In this document: positions 1-8,509 of the stretch, piece by piece
How positions within the stretch are numbered: position 1 is the first letter of the stretch
How the letters are laid out: the number at the start of each line of letters is the position of its first letter
Source of the DNA: Lachnospiraceae bacterium
GTDB taxonomy: Bacteria; Bacillota; Clostridia; Lachnospirales; Anaerotignaceae
NCBI GenBank assembly: GCA_910576545.1
Contig: CAJTKM010000014.1
Coordinates: 17,621-81,620 of the forward strand
Length of the DNA stretch: 64,000 nt
Direction of reading: 5' to 3'
Made by a program: the position numbers and the translations under genes
Notes under the pieces: model-generated
What the model saw: the letters and a program-made list of their open reading frames with translations, nothing else
Database searches by the model: none
What the model was told of the DNA's origin: nothing

Positions 1-560
1 TTCCCCTGCGGGACGCTCCTGAAATCCGCTCTTTTCTCGGCAATGGCGCAGATGCCCTTCTGCACGCATCTCTGCCGGAAGATACGGATGAGGAAACATT
101 CGCGCTCTGCCTTGTGGAATATAAGGCATATTACCAGCAGCATATGGAAGACAAAACCAGACCATACGAAGGTATTTGGGAGCTTTTGGATTCCCTCCGC
201 GCGGCAGGAATAAAAACAGCTGTTGCCTCCAACAAGTTTTACACAGCAGTACAGGGACTGTGTGAAAAATATTTTTCCGGCAAGGTGAATGTTGCTGTCG
301 GTGAATGTCAGACGGAAACACTCCATATCCGGCGCAAGCCCTCCCCTGACATGCTCTTTATGGCGGCGGAACAGCTTGGCGTACCGCTGACAGACTGCGT
401 TTATATCGGTGATTCGGAGGTCGATGTCGAAACGGCACAAAACGCCGGAATAGATTGTATCTGCGTTTCATGGGGCTTTCGGGATACAGACGTCCTTCTG
501 CGTGCAGGTGCGAAAGCCATCGTGGACAGCCCGCAGGAGCTTATGGAAAAATTGCTTTGA
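1..560 (+). CDS. HAD-family phosphatase (phosphoglycolate phosphatase-like), 5' truncated
   Basis: The reading frame is open from the left edge (frame beginning at base 3), so the N-terminus with the first catalytic Asp motif lies outside the window. The visible part begins in the cap region with FLGNGADALL, typical of Gph/PpaX-like enzymes. It contains the motif II Ser/Thr region (AVASNK), a motif III Lys (RRKPSPDM) and the motif IV acidic pair (YIGDSEVDVETAQNAG). Such enzymes dephosphorylate small phosphometabolites such as 2-phosphoglycolate in the cytoplasm; the substrate here is not readable. It converges on xerD and shares a terminator with it. The family is clear and the substrate is a guess. 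Confidence 0.85.
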   Translation, partial: PLRDAPEIRSFLGNGADALLHASLPEDTDEETFALCLVEYKAYYQQHMEDKTRPYEGIWELLDSLRAAGIKTAVASNKFYTAVQGLCEKYFSGKVNVAVGECQTETLHIRRKPSPDMLFMAAEQLGVPLTDCVYIGDSEVDVETAQNAGIDCICVSWGFRDTDVLLRAGAKAIVDSPQELMEKLL

Positions 561-561
561 C

Positions 562-603
562 AAAAAAACGGCGGAATCCTTTTCGGAAACCTGCCGTTTT
601 TTG
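562..603. terminator. Bidirectional terminator between the HAD gene and xerD
   Basis: AAAACGGC (565-572) pairs with GCCGTTTT (593-600), flanked by an A run on the left and a T run on the right. It can stop transcription from both converging genes. Confidence 0.75.
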
Positions 604-617
604 TTATTCAGAGATTA

Positions 618-1502
618 TTATGCCCTCGGATGTGCTTTCGCATATACGTTTTTCAATTTCTGGTTTGTCAGCTTTGTATAAATCTGGGTCGTGGAAATAT
701 CAGAATGTCCCAGCATTTCCTGCACAGAACGCAAATCCGCACCGTTTTCAATCAAATGAGCGGCAAAGGAATGTCGGAGCATATGCGGGGTGATATCCTG
801 GTCAATTCCTGCTTTTTTTGCGTAGGATTTGATGATTTTCCAAAAGCCCTGCCTTGTCATGGGTCTGCCGTTGCAGTTGACGAACAACGCTTCTTCATCT
901 GGGCGCAGAATCATATTTGCACGCGCTTTGTCTATATATTTCTGCAGAGAATATTTTGCCTGTACGCCAATGGGGATGATGCAGTTTTTCTGCGCACTGC
1001 CACAGCGGATATATTCCAGCGCAAGGTTCAGGTCACGCAGTTTCAGCGAAATCAGTTCTGATACCCGTATGCCCGTGGCATAGAGCAGTTCCAGCATCGC
1101 CTTATCCCGCAGTTCCTTATCCCCCTCGCCTTTAGGCTGTTCCAACAGGAGTTCCACCTTTTCCAGAGAAAGTATTTCCGGTGCTTTTTTCTCCACCTTA
1201 GGCAGCTCCAAGTCCAGCGCAGGGTTTTCCGCCATGATTCCCTTTCGCATCAGATACTGGAAAAAGGAGCGCAAAGACGCAATGCTTCTGGAGATTGTCG
1301 CGCCAGCCTTTTTCTGTTTCTGCAGTTCATATACATACGCCATTACATTGGTACGGTTCACCTTTGCGACGTCATTGACACCCGACTGCTGCATAAAGCG
1401 GCAGAATCCCCGTAAATCCCTTACATAAGATAAAGCCGTATTTTCCGATGATTTTTTTTCATTCCGCAGATAGTCGGCAAAGTCAGCAATACGTTGTTCC
1501 AT
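618..1502 (-). CDS. xerD: Site-specific tyrosine recombinase XerD-like
   Basis: At 294 residues it is the normal length for XerC/XerD, which resolve chromosome dimers at dif during division. The N-terminal SAM-like core-binding domain covers about residues 1-100. The catalytic domain shows Arg146 (ATGIRVSEL), Lys172, His240 and Arg243 (HMLRHSF), His266 (LGHSDI) and the nucleophile Tyr275 (TQIYT), so it is complete. In many Firmicutes xerD lies just downstream of nudF-spoIIM. Here it is 5 kb away on the other strand, so the order has been rearranged. XerD rather than XerC is the family-level best guess; no adjacent att site or element is seen. Confidence 0.9.
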   Translation of the reverse strand: MEQRIADFADYLRNEKKSSENTALSYVRDLRGFCRFMQQSGVNDVAKVNRTNVMAYVYELQKQKKAGATISRSIASLRSFFQYLMRKGIMAENPALDLELPKVEKKAPEILSLEKVELLLEQPKGEGDKELRDKAMLELLYATGIRVSELISLKLRDLNLALEYIRCGSAQKNCIIPIGVQAKYSLQKYIDKARANMILRPDEEALFVNCNGRPMTRQGFWKIIKSYAKKAGIDQDITPHMLRHSFAAHLIENGADLRSVQEMLGHSDISTTQIYTKLTNQKLKNVYAKAHPRA

Positions 1503-1673
1503 TCATTTTGACTCCTTCATGATTGTCCGTTCCTCGTTTAACTGCTATGATTATACTTTTTTTTCGTTGACTTGTCGACATTTTTTTAACATTTTTGTGA
1601 TAAAATCGTTAACTTTATTCATTTTTTGCCGATTTTTATATATTATGTCAATACGCTCAGACTGTAAAGTTTT

Positions 1674-2939
1674 TCATTCATCAGCCGATCCGCAAAGCAT
1701 AAAATATAAATCGTTCACATTTGTACCCGTTGGTCCTGTCATGATAAGCGCGTCTGCCGCCTGTAATGCACGGTTAGAATCGTTATCCGCCAGAATTTCA
1801 CTGACAGAAATGCCCTGCTCTTTCAGCCGCGCCGCTGTGCCGCCGTCCACAATGCCGCCCGCCGCGTCTGTGGGGCCATCTGTACCATCTGACCCAACTG
1901 CCGCCGCAACAATGTTCTCCATTCCCGCTATGCCCTCTGCCGCCGCAAGCGCAAATTCCTGGTTCCTTCCGCCTTTGCCGCTGCCCGTAATGCGCACTAT
2001 GGTTTCCCCGCCGCAAATCAGTGCACAGGGCGGCTTCAACGGCAGTCCGTCTTTCAACACAGTCCGCCCCACTGCCGCCAGAAATTTCCCCGCTTCCTTG
2101 GCTTCGCAGTCCAACGAATTTGTCAAGATCATCGGCTGATAGCCCAATGCCCGTGCCGCTGCTGCCGCCTGATTGCAAAGCTCAGTCACACTGCCTGTAA
2201 TCTGCATTTCAACATTCCTGATTTCCTTCGGCGTTTCCACAGAAAGCTGTTCCTTCATTTCCTCTGTCAGCTTCAGCCCATATTTTTCCACCACAGCCCA
2301 CGCCTCCGCAGAGGTAGACTGGTCGGAACACGCCGGACCCGAGGCAATAGAATCCGCCCTGTCCCCCAGAATATCACTGAGGGCAATGGCATAAACCTTT
2401 GCGGGAGCGCAGAGTGCGGCAAATCGCCCACCCTTTACTGCAGAAAGATGTTTCCGCACGGTATTCATTTCTACAATGTCCGCGCCGCATTTCAAAAGCT
2501 GGCTGGTGATATCCAGAAAATCTTCCAGACACAGGTTTCCCGCCGGTTTTTCAAACAGAGCCGAGCCGCCGCCGGAAATCAGGAAAAACACTGTATCTTT
2601 TTCTGACAGGCCTGTTACGGCTTCTATGATACGCTCCGTTCCGGCAATGGTATTTTCATCTGGCAGAGGATGCCCCGCCTCTAATATTTCAAAGCCCGGA
2701 ATATCACCCTGAGAATGTCCGTATTTTGTCAATACGATGCCTTTGTCAATCGTATGGCTGATGTTTTCCGCCGCCGCTTTTGCCATATTCCAAGCCGCTT
2801 TGCCAACCGCTATAATAACAACCTTCCCCTGAAACGCAAAATTTTTCCCTGCAACTGCTTTTTTGACAGCTTCATCCGGCAAAGACGCCTGTATCGCCTG
2901 TGTATATATTTTTTCCGCATCCGAACGCATTTTTTGCAT
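1674..2939 (-). CDS. Glycerate 2-kinase (GckA/TtuD, MOFRL family)
   Basis: 421 residues, the full length of the DUF4147-MOFRL glycerate kinases that phosphorylate D-glycerate with ATP to 2-phosphoglycerate. The N-terminal domain has the IAVGKAAWNMA helix and the glycine-rich SGGGSAL loop (residues 122-128). The C-terminal MOFRL part shows GSDGTDGPTDAAGG. The start ATG at 2939 has a GGAAGGGG site; a second in-frame ATG lies three codons on. It is monocistronic, and the product would feed glycolysis. It is not homologous to the GlxK/GarK type. Confidence 0.9.
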   Translation of the reverse strand: MQKMRSDAEKIYTQAIQASLPDEAVKKAVAGKNFAFQGKVVIIAVGKAAWNMAKAAAENISHTIDKGIVLTKYGHSQGDIPGFEILEAGHPLPDENTIAGTERIIEAVTGLSEKDTVFFLISGGGSALFEKPAGNLCLEDFLDITSQLLKCGADIVEMNTVRKHLSAVKGGRFAALCAPAKVYAIALSDILGDRADSIASGPACSDQSTSAEAWAVVEKYGLKLTEEMKEQLSVETPKEIRNVEMQITGSVTELCNQAAAAARALGYQPMILTNSLDCEAKEAGKFLAAVGRTVLKDGLPLKPPCALICGGETIVRITGSGKGGRNQEFALAAAEGIAGMENIVAAAVGSDGTDGPTDAAGGIVDGGTAARLKEQGISVSEILADNDSNRALQAADALIMTGPTGTNVNDLYFMLCGSADE

Positions 2940-3207
2940 AACGATTCCCCTTCCTGTTTATAAAATTTCCATATTGCTATAAAATGCAAATTTCCATAAA
3001 ATTATTTTATCATACTCCAAATAGCCGGACAAGGGCTTTTTGTACATGCCTGCAGGGCACTCTGAAATGCATAAAAGTTACGGAATCTTTGTTGACAAAA
3101 AAAGGGATGCACGGTATATTGATGAAATAAAGAAACTTTATGTTTTGCTTTGACATAGAATTTACCAGCAGATAAAAATATCACATTATGAAGGGCTGGC
3201 GTTATGT

Positions 3208-4149
3208 ATGAAAAGTTTTGTGGACGCACATTGCGATACTATTGTAAAACTCTGCGGACGTGGAGAGGAGCTGCTGGAAGCTCCCTGTATGCAGCTGGAC
3301 TTAAAACGGCTGGAGGCATTCCCTCGTGCAGTACAGTTTTTCGCAGTTTGGCTTGACCCTGTGTATTATCCGATTGCCATGCGGCAGACCATGAAATACA
3401 TAGCTTTTTACTACAAGCAACTGGAAAAAAATGCTGAAAGCATCCGGCATATCAATACCTTTGCAGATATTATCCGAAATAAAGAACAGGGCAGACACAG
3501 TGCGGTATTATCTCTGGAAGGCGGGGAGGCGCTGGAAGGCGAACTTTCCGCGCTGGAAATCTATCATCGGCTGGGTGTGCGCGCAATAACGCTGACCTGG
3601 AATCACAGAAACGCACTTGCTGACGGGGCGGCAGAAAACGTCACAGGCGGCGGTCTGACCCGTTTCGGGCGGGACGTTTTGCGGGAAATGGAACAGCTGA
3701 ATATGCTGGTAGATGTTTCGCATCTTTCTGATGCCGGTTTTTGGGATGTGGAACGTCTGGCGCAAAAGCCATTTATCGCCAGCCACTCCAACGCAAGGGC
3801 TGTCTGCCCTCATGCCCGTAACCTGACGGACGATATGCTTCGCGCTCTTGCGGCAAAAGGCGGCGTGGCAGGTCTGAATTTTTACCCTGTCTTTTTGCGG
3901 GAAAACGGAGAAGCCAGAATAGACGATATCATCCGCCATGCGTCACACATGCTGGACATCATGGGCGAGAACCACATTGGCCTTGGCAGCGACTGGGACG
4001 GCATCGGGACGACTCCCGTAGATTTACAGCATACAGGTGAACTGGCGGCTCTGTTCACGCGCATGGAGCAGGAATTTGGGGCCGAAATAACAGAAAAGCT
4101 ACGGGAAGGAAACTTCCTGCGGGTACTGCGGGAATGTCTTGCGCCTTGA
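3208..4149 (+). CDS. Membrane-dipeptidase family (M19) metallopeptidase
   Basis: 313 residues. The N-terminal VDAHCDT supplies the first metal ligands (His8, Asp10). The EGGEAL segment contains the bridging Glu, and HSNAR and GLGSDWDG give later ligand and active-site residues, as in renal dipeptidase and bacterial PepM19 enzymes. These zinc enzymes hydrolyse dipeptides, including D-amino-acid-containing ones. No signal peptide is visible, so it is probably cytoplasmic. The ATG at 3208 has only a weak upstream AAGGG. The gene is followed 31 bp later by a small membrane protein gene, probably co-transcribed. Confidence 0.88.
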   Translation: MKSFVDAHCDTIVKLCGRGEELLEAPCMQLDLKRLEAFPRAVQFFAVWLDPVYYPIAMRQTMKYIAFYYKQLEKNAESIRHINTFADIIRNKEQGRHSAVLSLEGGEALEGELSALEIYHRLGVRAITLTWNHRNALADGAAENVTGGGLTRFGRDVLREMEQLNMLVDVSHLSDAGFWDVERLAQKPFIASHSNARAVCPHARNLTDDMLRALAAKGGVAGLNFYPVFLRENGEARIDDIIRHASHMLDIMGENHIGLGSDWDGIGTTPVDLQHTGELAALFTRMEQEFGAEITEKLREGNFLRVLRECLAP

Positions 4150-4180
4150 ACGGCTCGAAAAGTATGGAAGGAGTAATTTC

Positions 4181-4684
4181 ATGAAACTGGTGGTGGTAAA
4201 GGCTGCAGCAATCATGGTGGTTGTGGCAGTTCTGGGTGTTTTCTTTTTTGATGGAATCGGCAGGCATCCATACAAACGCGATGAACTGGAAAGCGAATTT
4301 CTTGCAAAAGCGGCAGAACTTGGAGCCGAACACAATAGTACAGAAGCAACGCTTTCCGAAGAATTCGGCAACAGTGTTACATTTCTTCTGGAAACGGAGG
4401 ATGGAGAGCGTGCCTGCGGGACATACATTCGCAGTCTGTTTTCTCACAAATACAAAGAATACAAATATTATTTCGGCGTAAACGGCGTACTTGCGCTGGA
4501 TGACTTCACATATTCCGTAAGCGACGGCGCAATGATGTACCAGCTGAATCTGAAATTTGGAGATAATCCGTCCATTGAGCCCGGGGATGAAGTCGCACCG
4601 TTATTATATTATAAATTCGCAGGGCTGTGCGCTATATCAATGGGCGTATTCGGCAGCAGAATTTTCTTCCGAAAGAAAAAATAA
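4181..4684 (+). CDS. Hypothetical protein with N- and C-terminal membrane segments
   Basis: 167 residues; I do not recognise a family. The ATG at 4181 follows GGAAGGAG, which argues against the longer frame starting at 4139 inside the upstream gene. Residues about 3-24 form a hydrophobic helix. A polar, charged region of about 110 residues rich in Glu and aromatic residues follows (YKEYKYYFGVNG). A second hydrophobic stretch (LYYKFAGLCAISMGVFGSRIFF) ends in a Lys-Arg tail. The likely topology is two membrane anchors around an extracytoplasmic domain. It may be co-transcribed with the dipeptidase, but no functional link can be shown. Confidence 0.7.
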   Translation: MKLVVVKAAAIMVVVAVLGVFFFDGIGRHPYKRDELESEFLAKAAELGAEHNSTEATLSEEFGNSVTFLLETEDGERACGTYIRSLFSHKYKEYKYYFGVNGVLALDDFTYSVSDGAMMYQLNLKFGDNPSIEPGDEVAPLLYYKFAGLCAISMGVFGSRIFFRKKK

Positions 4685-4697
4685 GGCTATGGCCAGA

Positions 4698-4728
4698 AAG
4701 ACCTTGCGGGAGATACCCGCAAGGTCTT
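4698..4728. terminator. Perfect 13-bp hairpin before the aminotransferase gene
   Basis: AAGACCTTGCGGG (4698-4710) pairs perfectly with CCCGCAAGGTCTT (4716-4728) around a 5-nt loop. The run of U after it is poor (ACTTTTTAT, some 10 nt later). It could be a weak terminator or a leader hairpin of the following gene. Confidence 0.5.
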
Positions 4729-4759
4729 ATGAAAATACTTTTTATGAGGTGAATACGAT

Positions 4760-5956
4760 ATGGAATTGTCAAGAAAAGCTATGGGCATTAAACCCTCCAG
4801 TACAATGGAAATCTCCTCCAAAGCGGCACAGCTGCGAGCCGAGGGGAAAGATGTTGTGGCATTTGCGGCGGGAGAGCCGGATTTTGATACGCCGGAACAC
4901 ATCCGTCAGGCAGGAACACGCGCAATCGAAACAGGCATGACGCGCTATACCCCGGCAGCAGGAACACCTGCTCTCCGTCAGGCGGTCTGTGGAAAGCTGA
5001 AACAGGATAACGGGCTGGACTATACGCCTGCACAGGTCGTTATCAGCAACGGTGCAAAGCACTCCCTGATGAACGCCTTTCTTGCCATCCTCAATGAGGG
5101 GGACGAAGTGCTGATTCCCGCGCCCTACTGGCTCAGCTATTCCGAAATGGTACGGATTGCAGGAGGCGTGCCTGTTATCATCCATACAAAAAAAGAAAAC
5201 CAGTTTATGATGACAAAAGAAGAACTGGAACAGGCATATACCCTGAAAACAAAAGCTCTCGTACTGACAAGCCCCTCCAATCCAACAGGCATGGTAACCT
5301 CTCGGAAGGATTTGGAAATGGTCGCGGATTTCGCTGTGCGCCAAGATATATTTGTGATTTCCGATGAAATTTATGAAAAACTGATTTACGACGAAAATAA
5401 ACAGCATATCAGCATCGCTTCTCTCGGAAAGGAAATTTACGACAGGACAATCGTTATCAACGGCGTTTCCAAAAGCTATGCCATGACGGGCTGGCGCATT
5501 GGTTATGCTGCCGCGCCTTTGGAAGTCGCGAAGCTGATGGCATCGCTTCAGTCTCATATGGCTTCAAACCCGAACTCCATCGCGCAGGAGGCGGCTCTGA
5601 CCGCGCTGGAAGGCCCTCAGGACTGTGTATCGGAAATGTGCGCTGAATTCCGCAAACGGCGGGATTATATCTTTGAACGTGAGGAGGCCATTCCCCTGCT
5701 CTCCGCTCTGAAACCGGAAGGCGCATTCTATCTTTTTGTCGATGTTTCCAAAACATACGGCAAACGCTGCGGTGAAAAGGAAATTCATTCCGCGGCTGAT
5801 TTTGCGTCCGCCCTTCTGGAACAGAAATATGTCGCGGTCGTACCCTGCGCAGATTTCGGTATGCCGGATTATATGCGCCTTTCCTACGCGACAAGCATGG
5901 AGCTTATTAAAAAAGGCATGGACAGGATAGAAGAATTTGTGAAAGAATTGCAGTAA
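4760..5956 (+). CDS. Class I/II PLP-dependent aminotransferase, aspartate aminotransferase-like
   Basis: 398 residues, typical of the AspC/AspB fold type I enzymes that move amino groups between aspartate (or a related amino acid) and 2-oxoglutarate. Visible are the N-terminal substrate-loop region (FAAGEPDFDTPEHI), the cofactor-binding NPTG region (TSPSNPTGM), the SDEIYEKLIYD segment with the pyridine-binding Asp and Tyr, and the Schiff-base lysine in SKSYAMTGWRIGY. The conserved C-terminal Arg is in MRLSYATS. The ATG at 4760 follows GAGGTG. It is followed 21 bp later by the NUDIX gene, so the two are likely one transcript. The exact amino-acid specificity is unknown. Confidence 0.9.
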   Translation: MELSRKAMGIKPSSTMEISSKAAQLRAEGKDVVAFAAGEPDFDTPEHIRQAGTRAIETGMTRYTPAAGTPALRQAVCGKLKQDNGLDYTPAQVVISNGAKHSLMNAFLAILNEGDEVLIPAPYWLSYSEMVRIAGGVPVIIHTKKENQFMMTKEELEQAYTLKTKALVLTSPSNPTGMVTSRKDLEMVADFAVRQDIFVISDEIYEKLIYDENKQHISIASLGKEIYDRTIVINGVSKSYAMTGWRIGYAAAPLEVAKLMASLQSHMASNPNSIAQEAALTALEGPQDCVSEMCAEFRKRRDYIFEREEAIPLLSALKPEGAFYLFVDVSKTYGKRCGEKEIHSAADFASALLEQKYVAVVPCADFGMPDYMRLSYATSMELIKKGMDRIEEFVKELQ

Positions 5957-5977
5957 GGTAAAAGGAGGAACCGGCTG

Positions 5978-6526
5978 ATGAGCTATGAAGTACTGGAAAG
6001 CAAAACGACCCATGTGGGGAAAATTGTGAAGGTGCAGCTGGATACGCTGCGTATGCCGGATGGAAAAACTGCCCAGAGAGAAACTGTTGTACGGGGCAAA
6101 AATGCTGCCGCTGTGCTCCCTGTGGATTCTGACGGGAATATCATATTTGTGCGGCAGTACCGTCACGCATTCCGGGAAATGCTGCTGGAAATCCCCGCAG
6201 GTATACTGGAGGACAGCGAAGATGGCGAAACAGGAGCAGCGCGGGAATTGGAGGAGGAAACCGGAAGAAAGCCAGGAAAGCTGCATTTCCTCTGCGAATT
6301 TTACCCGACAGTCGGATTCTGCACAGAACGCATCTTCATTTATTTTGCAACAGACCTGCAAAAAGGACAGCAAAAGCTGGATGAAGATGAATTTGTGGAA
6401 ATCGAAACACATACGCCGGCAGAAGCTGTGGAAATGATACTTAACGGAGAAATTAAAGACGGCAAAACCGTTGCCGCTGTTTTCGCGTGGCAGGCATTGC
6501 AGGGAAAATTCTCCCAGAACGCATAA
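5978..6526 (+). CDS. nudF: NUDIX hydrolase, ADP-ribose pyrophosphatase-like
   Basis: 182 residues. The NUDIX box spans AGILEDSEDGETGAARELEEETG, with the metal-binding REL-EE-TG core intact. Upstream VRQYRHAFREMLLEIPAG and downstream PTVGFCTERI are typical of ADP-ribose pyrophosphatases, which split ADP-ribose to AMP and ribose 5-phosphate. The start has an AAAGGAGG site. Its neighbour spoIIM lies 60 bp downstream; nudF-spoIIM adjacency is common in Bacillus and Clostridia, which supports the assignment. Confidence 0.9.
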   Translation: MSYEVLESKTTHVGKIVKVQLDTLRMPDGKTAQRETVVRGKNAAAVLPVDSDGNIIFVRQYRHAFREMLLEIPAGILEDSEDGETGAARELEEETGRKPGKLHFLCEFYPTVGFCTERIFIYFATDLQKGQQKLDEDEFVEIETHTPAEAVEMILNGEIKDGKTVAAVFAWQALQGKFSQNA

Positions 6527-6586
6527 AAAAGTAAGACGAGCCATATCCTGATAGCAGAAGACTAATACTGCAAGGGGGACTGGCTC

Positions 6587-7162
6587 ATGAAGAAACGAAA
6601 ACGCCTGATAGACCAAAGAGGACAAATGATTGCAGCAGTCGTTTGTCTTTCTTTTTTGCTTGGAACAGCCGGCGGCGCATTGGCGGCAAATCTGCTGGGA
6701 ACAACAGAGCACAGCGCGCTGGCAGTATTTTTGCAGGATGCATTGGAAATTGAGAATACTCCGGTATTTCTGCCGATATTCTGGAAATACCTGAAATATG
6801 ACCTGATTATCTGGCTGGGCGGCTGGATGTCGCTGGGGCTGTTTTTTTCCGGAGCGGCATTCCTGTTCCGCAGTATATCAGTTGGATTTACATCTGCGAT
6901 GATTTTAAGCGTACAGGGTACAGCGGGTATTCTGACAATTGCGAAAGAAATCCTTCCGCAAAATCTGTTTCTCATTCCGGCATATATTCTTACAATGTCT
7001 GCGGCGGCTTATTACCTGTCTACCTGGCGGGAAGGTGAAGGGAAACGCGCACTGAAGCGGGAACGGCGGAGGAAACAGACTGAATACTGTATTTTGTTCG
7101 GCTTCTCCGTCCTGCTTCTTCTGGCAGCGGCTGGGCTGGAACGTGTTGCACTGATTGGCTGA
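6587..7162 (+). CDS. spoIIM: Stage II sporulation protein M (SpoIIM)-like membrane protein
   Basis: 191 residues with about five hydrophobic segments (roughly 13-34, 62-85, 88-120, 122-145, 165-185), matching the SpoIIM fold. SpoIIM works with SpoIID and SpoIIP in peptidoglycan remodelling during forespore engulfment. The conserved core FWKYLKYDLIIWLGGW leads into a glycine-rich membrane segment. The start follows a GGGGGA-type site. It sits directly downstream of nudF, the conserved context. A long hairpin terminator follows. In other Clostridia xerD would come next; here a mobile element follows the terminator. Confidence 0.85.
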   Translation: MKKRKRLIDQRGQMIAAVVCLSFLLGTAGGALAANLLGTTEHSALAVFLQDALEIENTPVFLPIFWKYLKYDLIIWLGGWMSLGLFFSGAAFLFRSISVGFTSAMILSVQGTAGILTIAKEILPQNLFLIPAYILTMSAAAYYLSTWREGEGKRALKRERRRKQTEYCILFGFSVLLLLAAAGLERVALIG

Positions 7163-7182
7163 AATGTCGTTAAAAACGGCTG

Positions 7183-7228
7183 TACAAAACAGAGGCAGCG
7201 ACCAAAATGGTCCTGCCTCTGTTTTGTA
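7183..7228 (+). terminator. Long hairpin terminator after spoIIM
   Basis: TACAAAACAGAGGCA (7183-7197) pairs perfectly with TGCCTCTGTTTTGTA (7214-7228), with an inner GACC/GGTC hairpin in the loop. It marks the end of the aminotransferase-nudF-spoIIM group and lies just outside the mobile element. Confidence 0.7.
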
Positions 7229-7775
7229 TCATTATCTTCTCTTGACAAAGGGAAACAGAAAACTAATAACATAATAGGCTGTCAACCTTACACAAAGCAC
7301 CGCTTCCAACAAAATCGGAGCGGTGTTTTTGTATGTGTTCTGGACATCGTGACCAGAAGCGCCCCCGCCCGTTTTCACCGTTCCGTCCACGGAGTCTCTG
7401 CCGGATTTATCCCCCGTCGCCGCGCCACCCATAGCACAGCCGGGGCTGCCTGTCAAGGGCAAAGCCGCCGCTGCGCGGCGGTGCTCCGCACCCTTGACTG
7501 GCTGTCCCGGCTGTGCTACCTCCCAAGGCGCGACGGGGGATATATCCTCCAGAGCCGCCCCCTTTCCCTGGATAGGGAAAGGGCGGGGGGATAGGGTCGA
7601 ACCGCTTCTTTTCAAATCGCTATCTTTCCACGGCTGATATGTGGACAATTGGCAATTTCAACGCCTTGCCCCGCAAGGGTTTCCGGCCTTGGTTTCATAG
7701 GGGCTGGTATAGTATCGTTCCCCAGGCCCGATTTATCGGGATACTGTCAACAATTTGAATTTATGGGAGGTATCT
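7229..7775. other. Gene-free left end of the mobile element, possible oriT region
   Basis: No convincing gene is seen. It starts with an AT-rich piece and then a hairpin terminator CACCGCTTC/GAGCGGTG followed by TTTTTG (about 7297-7332). A copy of the element's 21-bp palindrome and a GC-rich spacer follow. Near mobC is a CCTTGC-CCC-GCAAGG hairpin (7664-7678). Relaxosome genes are usually beside oriT, so 7600-7770 is the likeliest oriT place; that is inference. Confidence 0.4.
7338..7358. repeat. Element palindrome copy 1
   Basis: TTCTGGACATCGTGACCAGAA, an imperfect palindrome related to three others at 8218, 10535 and 11443 in the same element. Confidence 0.7.
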
Positions 7776-8177
7776 ATGAACGGTAAAAAATCAACGTTTT
7801 GCAGCCTCCAAAGTCCGTCAACTGTGGTTGTGGGAAAGAAACGTGTTCGGAACACGCTGCTCCATGTTTGGCTGTCTCCAGATGAACGGGCAAAAATCCA
7901 GGAGCGCATGGCGGATGTGGGTATCCGCAACCTTTCAGCCTATGTGCGGAAAATGGCCCTCAACGGCTATGTGCTCCATGTTGACCTCGCTCCCGTCAAA
8001 GACATTGTTTCTCTGCAAAGGCGGTGTGCGAATAACCTCAATCAAATCGCGGTCCGAGAGAATATCAACGGCGGGGTTTACCCGGATGAAATCAAGGCCC
8101 TGCAAAAAGATTATGCGGACTTATGGGGGCCGCTTTCCGAACTGCTGGAGAGGCTTTCGGAGGTGGTTGCGCTGTAA
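7776..8177 (+). CDS. mobC: Relaxosome accessory protein MobC-like
   Basis: 133 residues. The N-terminal half has a ribbon-helix-helix-like motif (LHVWLSPDERAKIQERMADVGIRNLSAYVRKMAL) common to MobC/MbeC proteins, and the C-terminal half carries the family core (LQRRCANNLNQIAV). These proteins bind oriT and help the relaxase to open and nick DNA. The ATG at 7776 is chosen because GGGAGG lies 5 nt upstream; a TTG at 7755 is less likely. The relaxase gene normally next to mobC is missing and the downstream neighbour is blaI. This is an apparently orphan relaxosome gene. Confidence 0.8.
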   Translation: MNGKKSTFCSLQSPSTVVVGKKRVRNTLLHVWLSPDERAKIQERMADVGIRNLSAYVRKMALNGYVLHVDLAPVKDIVSLQRRCANNLNQIAVRENINGGVYPDEIKALQKDYADLWGPLSELLERLSEVVAL

Positions 8178-8448
8178 GCGCGTAAGGCCCAGGAGCAAAG
8201 CGACGGGCCGCAGACAGGGAGGCCTCTGGACACGGTGTCCAGAGGCCTCCGGCGGGTTTGGGGTGCAACCTCAACAAGCATTTTCGCAAGGCGAAAATGG
8301 TGAGTGTGTTGACACTCGCCCTGCTTGCCGTTTAGCGCGTCCTCCGGAAACGGTGCAAAAATGGAGTAGTGCTTTTTGCGTGTGATAACCATTCACAAGG
8401 TTTATCCAAATTTTATTTTTAAGACCAAAGTAGTATTGACAAGCAATT
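8178..8448. other. Gene-free spacer after mobC, where a relaxase gene would be expected
   Basis: No open frame with family features is found. The stretch holds the perfect 33-bp palindrome at 8218-8250 and a second hairpin-forming piece (TTTTCGC-aagGCGAAAA, about 8281-8297). It looks like a deletion or recombination junction between the mobilisation region and the BlaI module; the promoter region of blaI begins at 8436. Confidence 0.45.
8218..8250. repeat. Element palindrome copy 2 (perfect 16-bp arms)
   Basis: GGAGGCCTCTGGACAC (8218-8233) and its exact complement (8235-8250) around one central G. The core TCTGGACACGGTGTCCAGA is shared with the other copies. Confidence 0.85.
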
Positions 8449-8464
8449 AAGACTGTGGTAGTAT
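8436..8464 (+). promoter_or_regulatory. blaI-M56 promoter
   Basis: TTGACA at 8436-8441, a 17-nt spacer, and TAGTAT at 8459-8464. The -10 box lies inside the left arm end of the operator dyad, so repressor binding would block polymerase. Confidence 0.7.
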
Positions 8465-8490
8465 ATGAGCGTAGCCACTACCACAGTCTT
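8449..8490. promoter_or_regulatory. BlaI-type operator dyad
   Basis: AAGACTGTGGTAGT (8449-8462) and ACTACCACAGTCTT (8477-8490) form a perfect 14-bp inverted repeat with a 14-bp spacer. It overlaps the -10 box and ends 20 bp before the blaI start. The sequence differs from the classical TACA/TGTA core of bla and mec operators. Confidence 0.75.
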
Positions 8491-8509
8491 AAAAAGGAGG
8501 TGTTACCAA

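Noticed and set aside
5564..6712. 382-codon minus-strand frame opposite the aminotransferase and NUDIX genes
   Set aside because: It runs across two well-supported genes and an intergenic gap with no ribosome site; a shadow.
7232..7648. 138-codon minus-strand frame at the left end of the first mobile element
   Set aside because: Low-complexity Gly/Ala/Pro product, covers a terminator and a palindrome, and has no family match.
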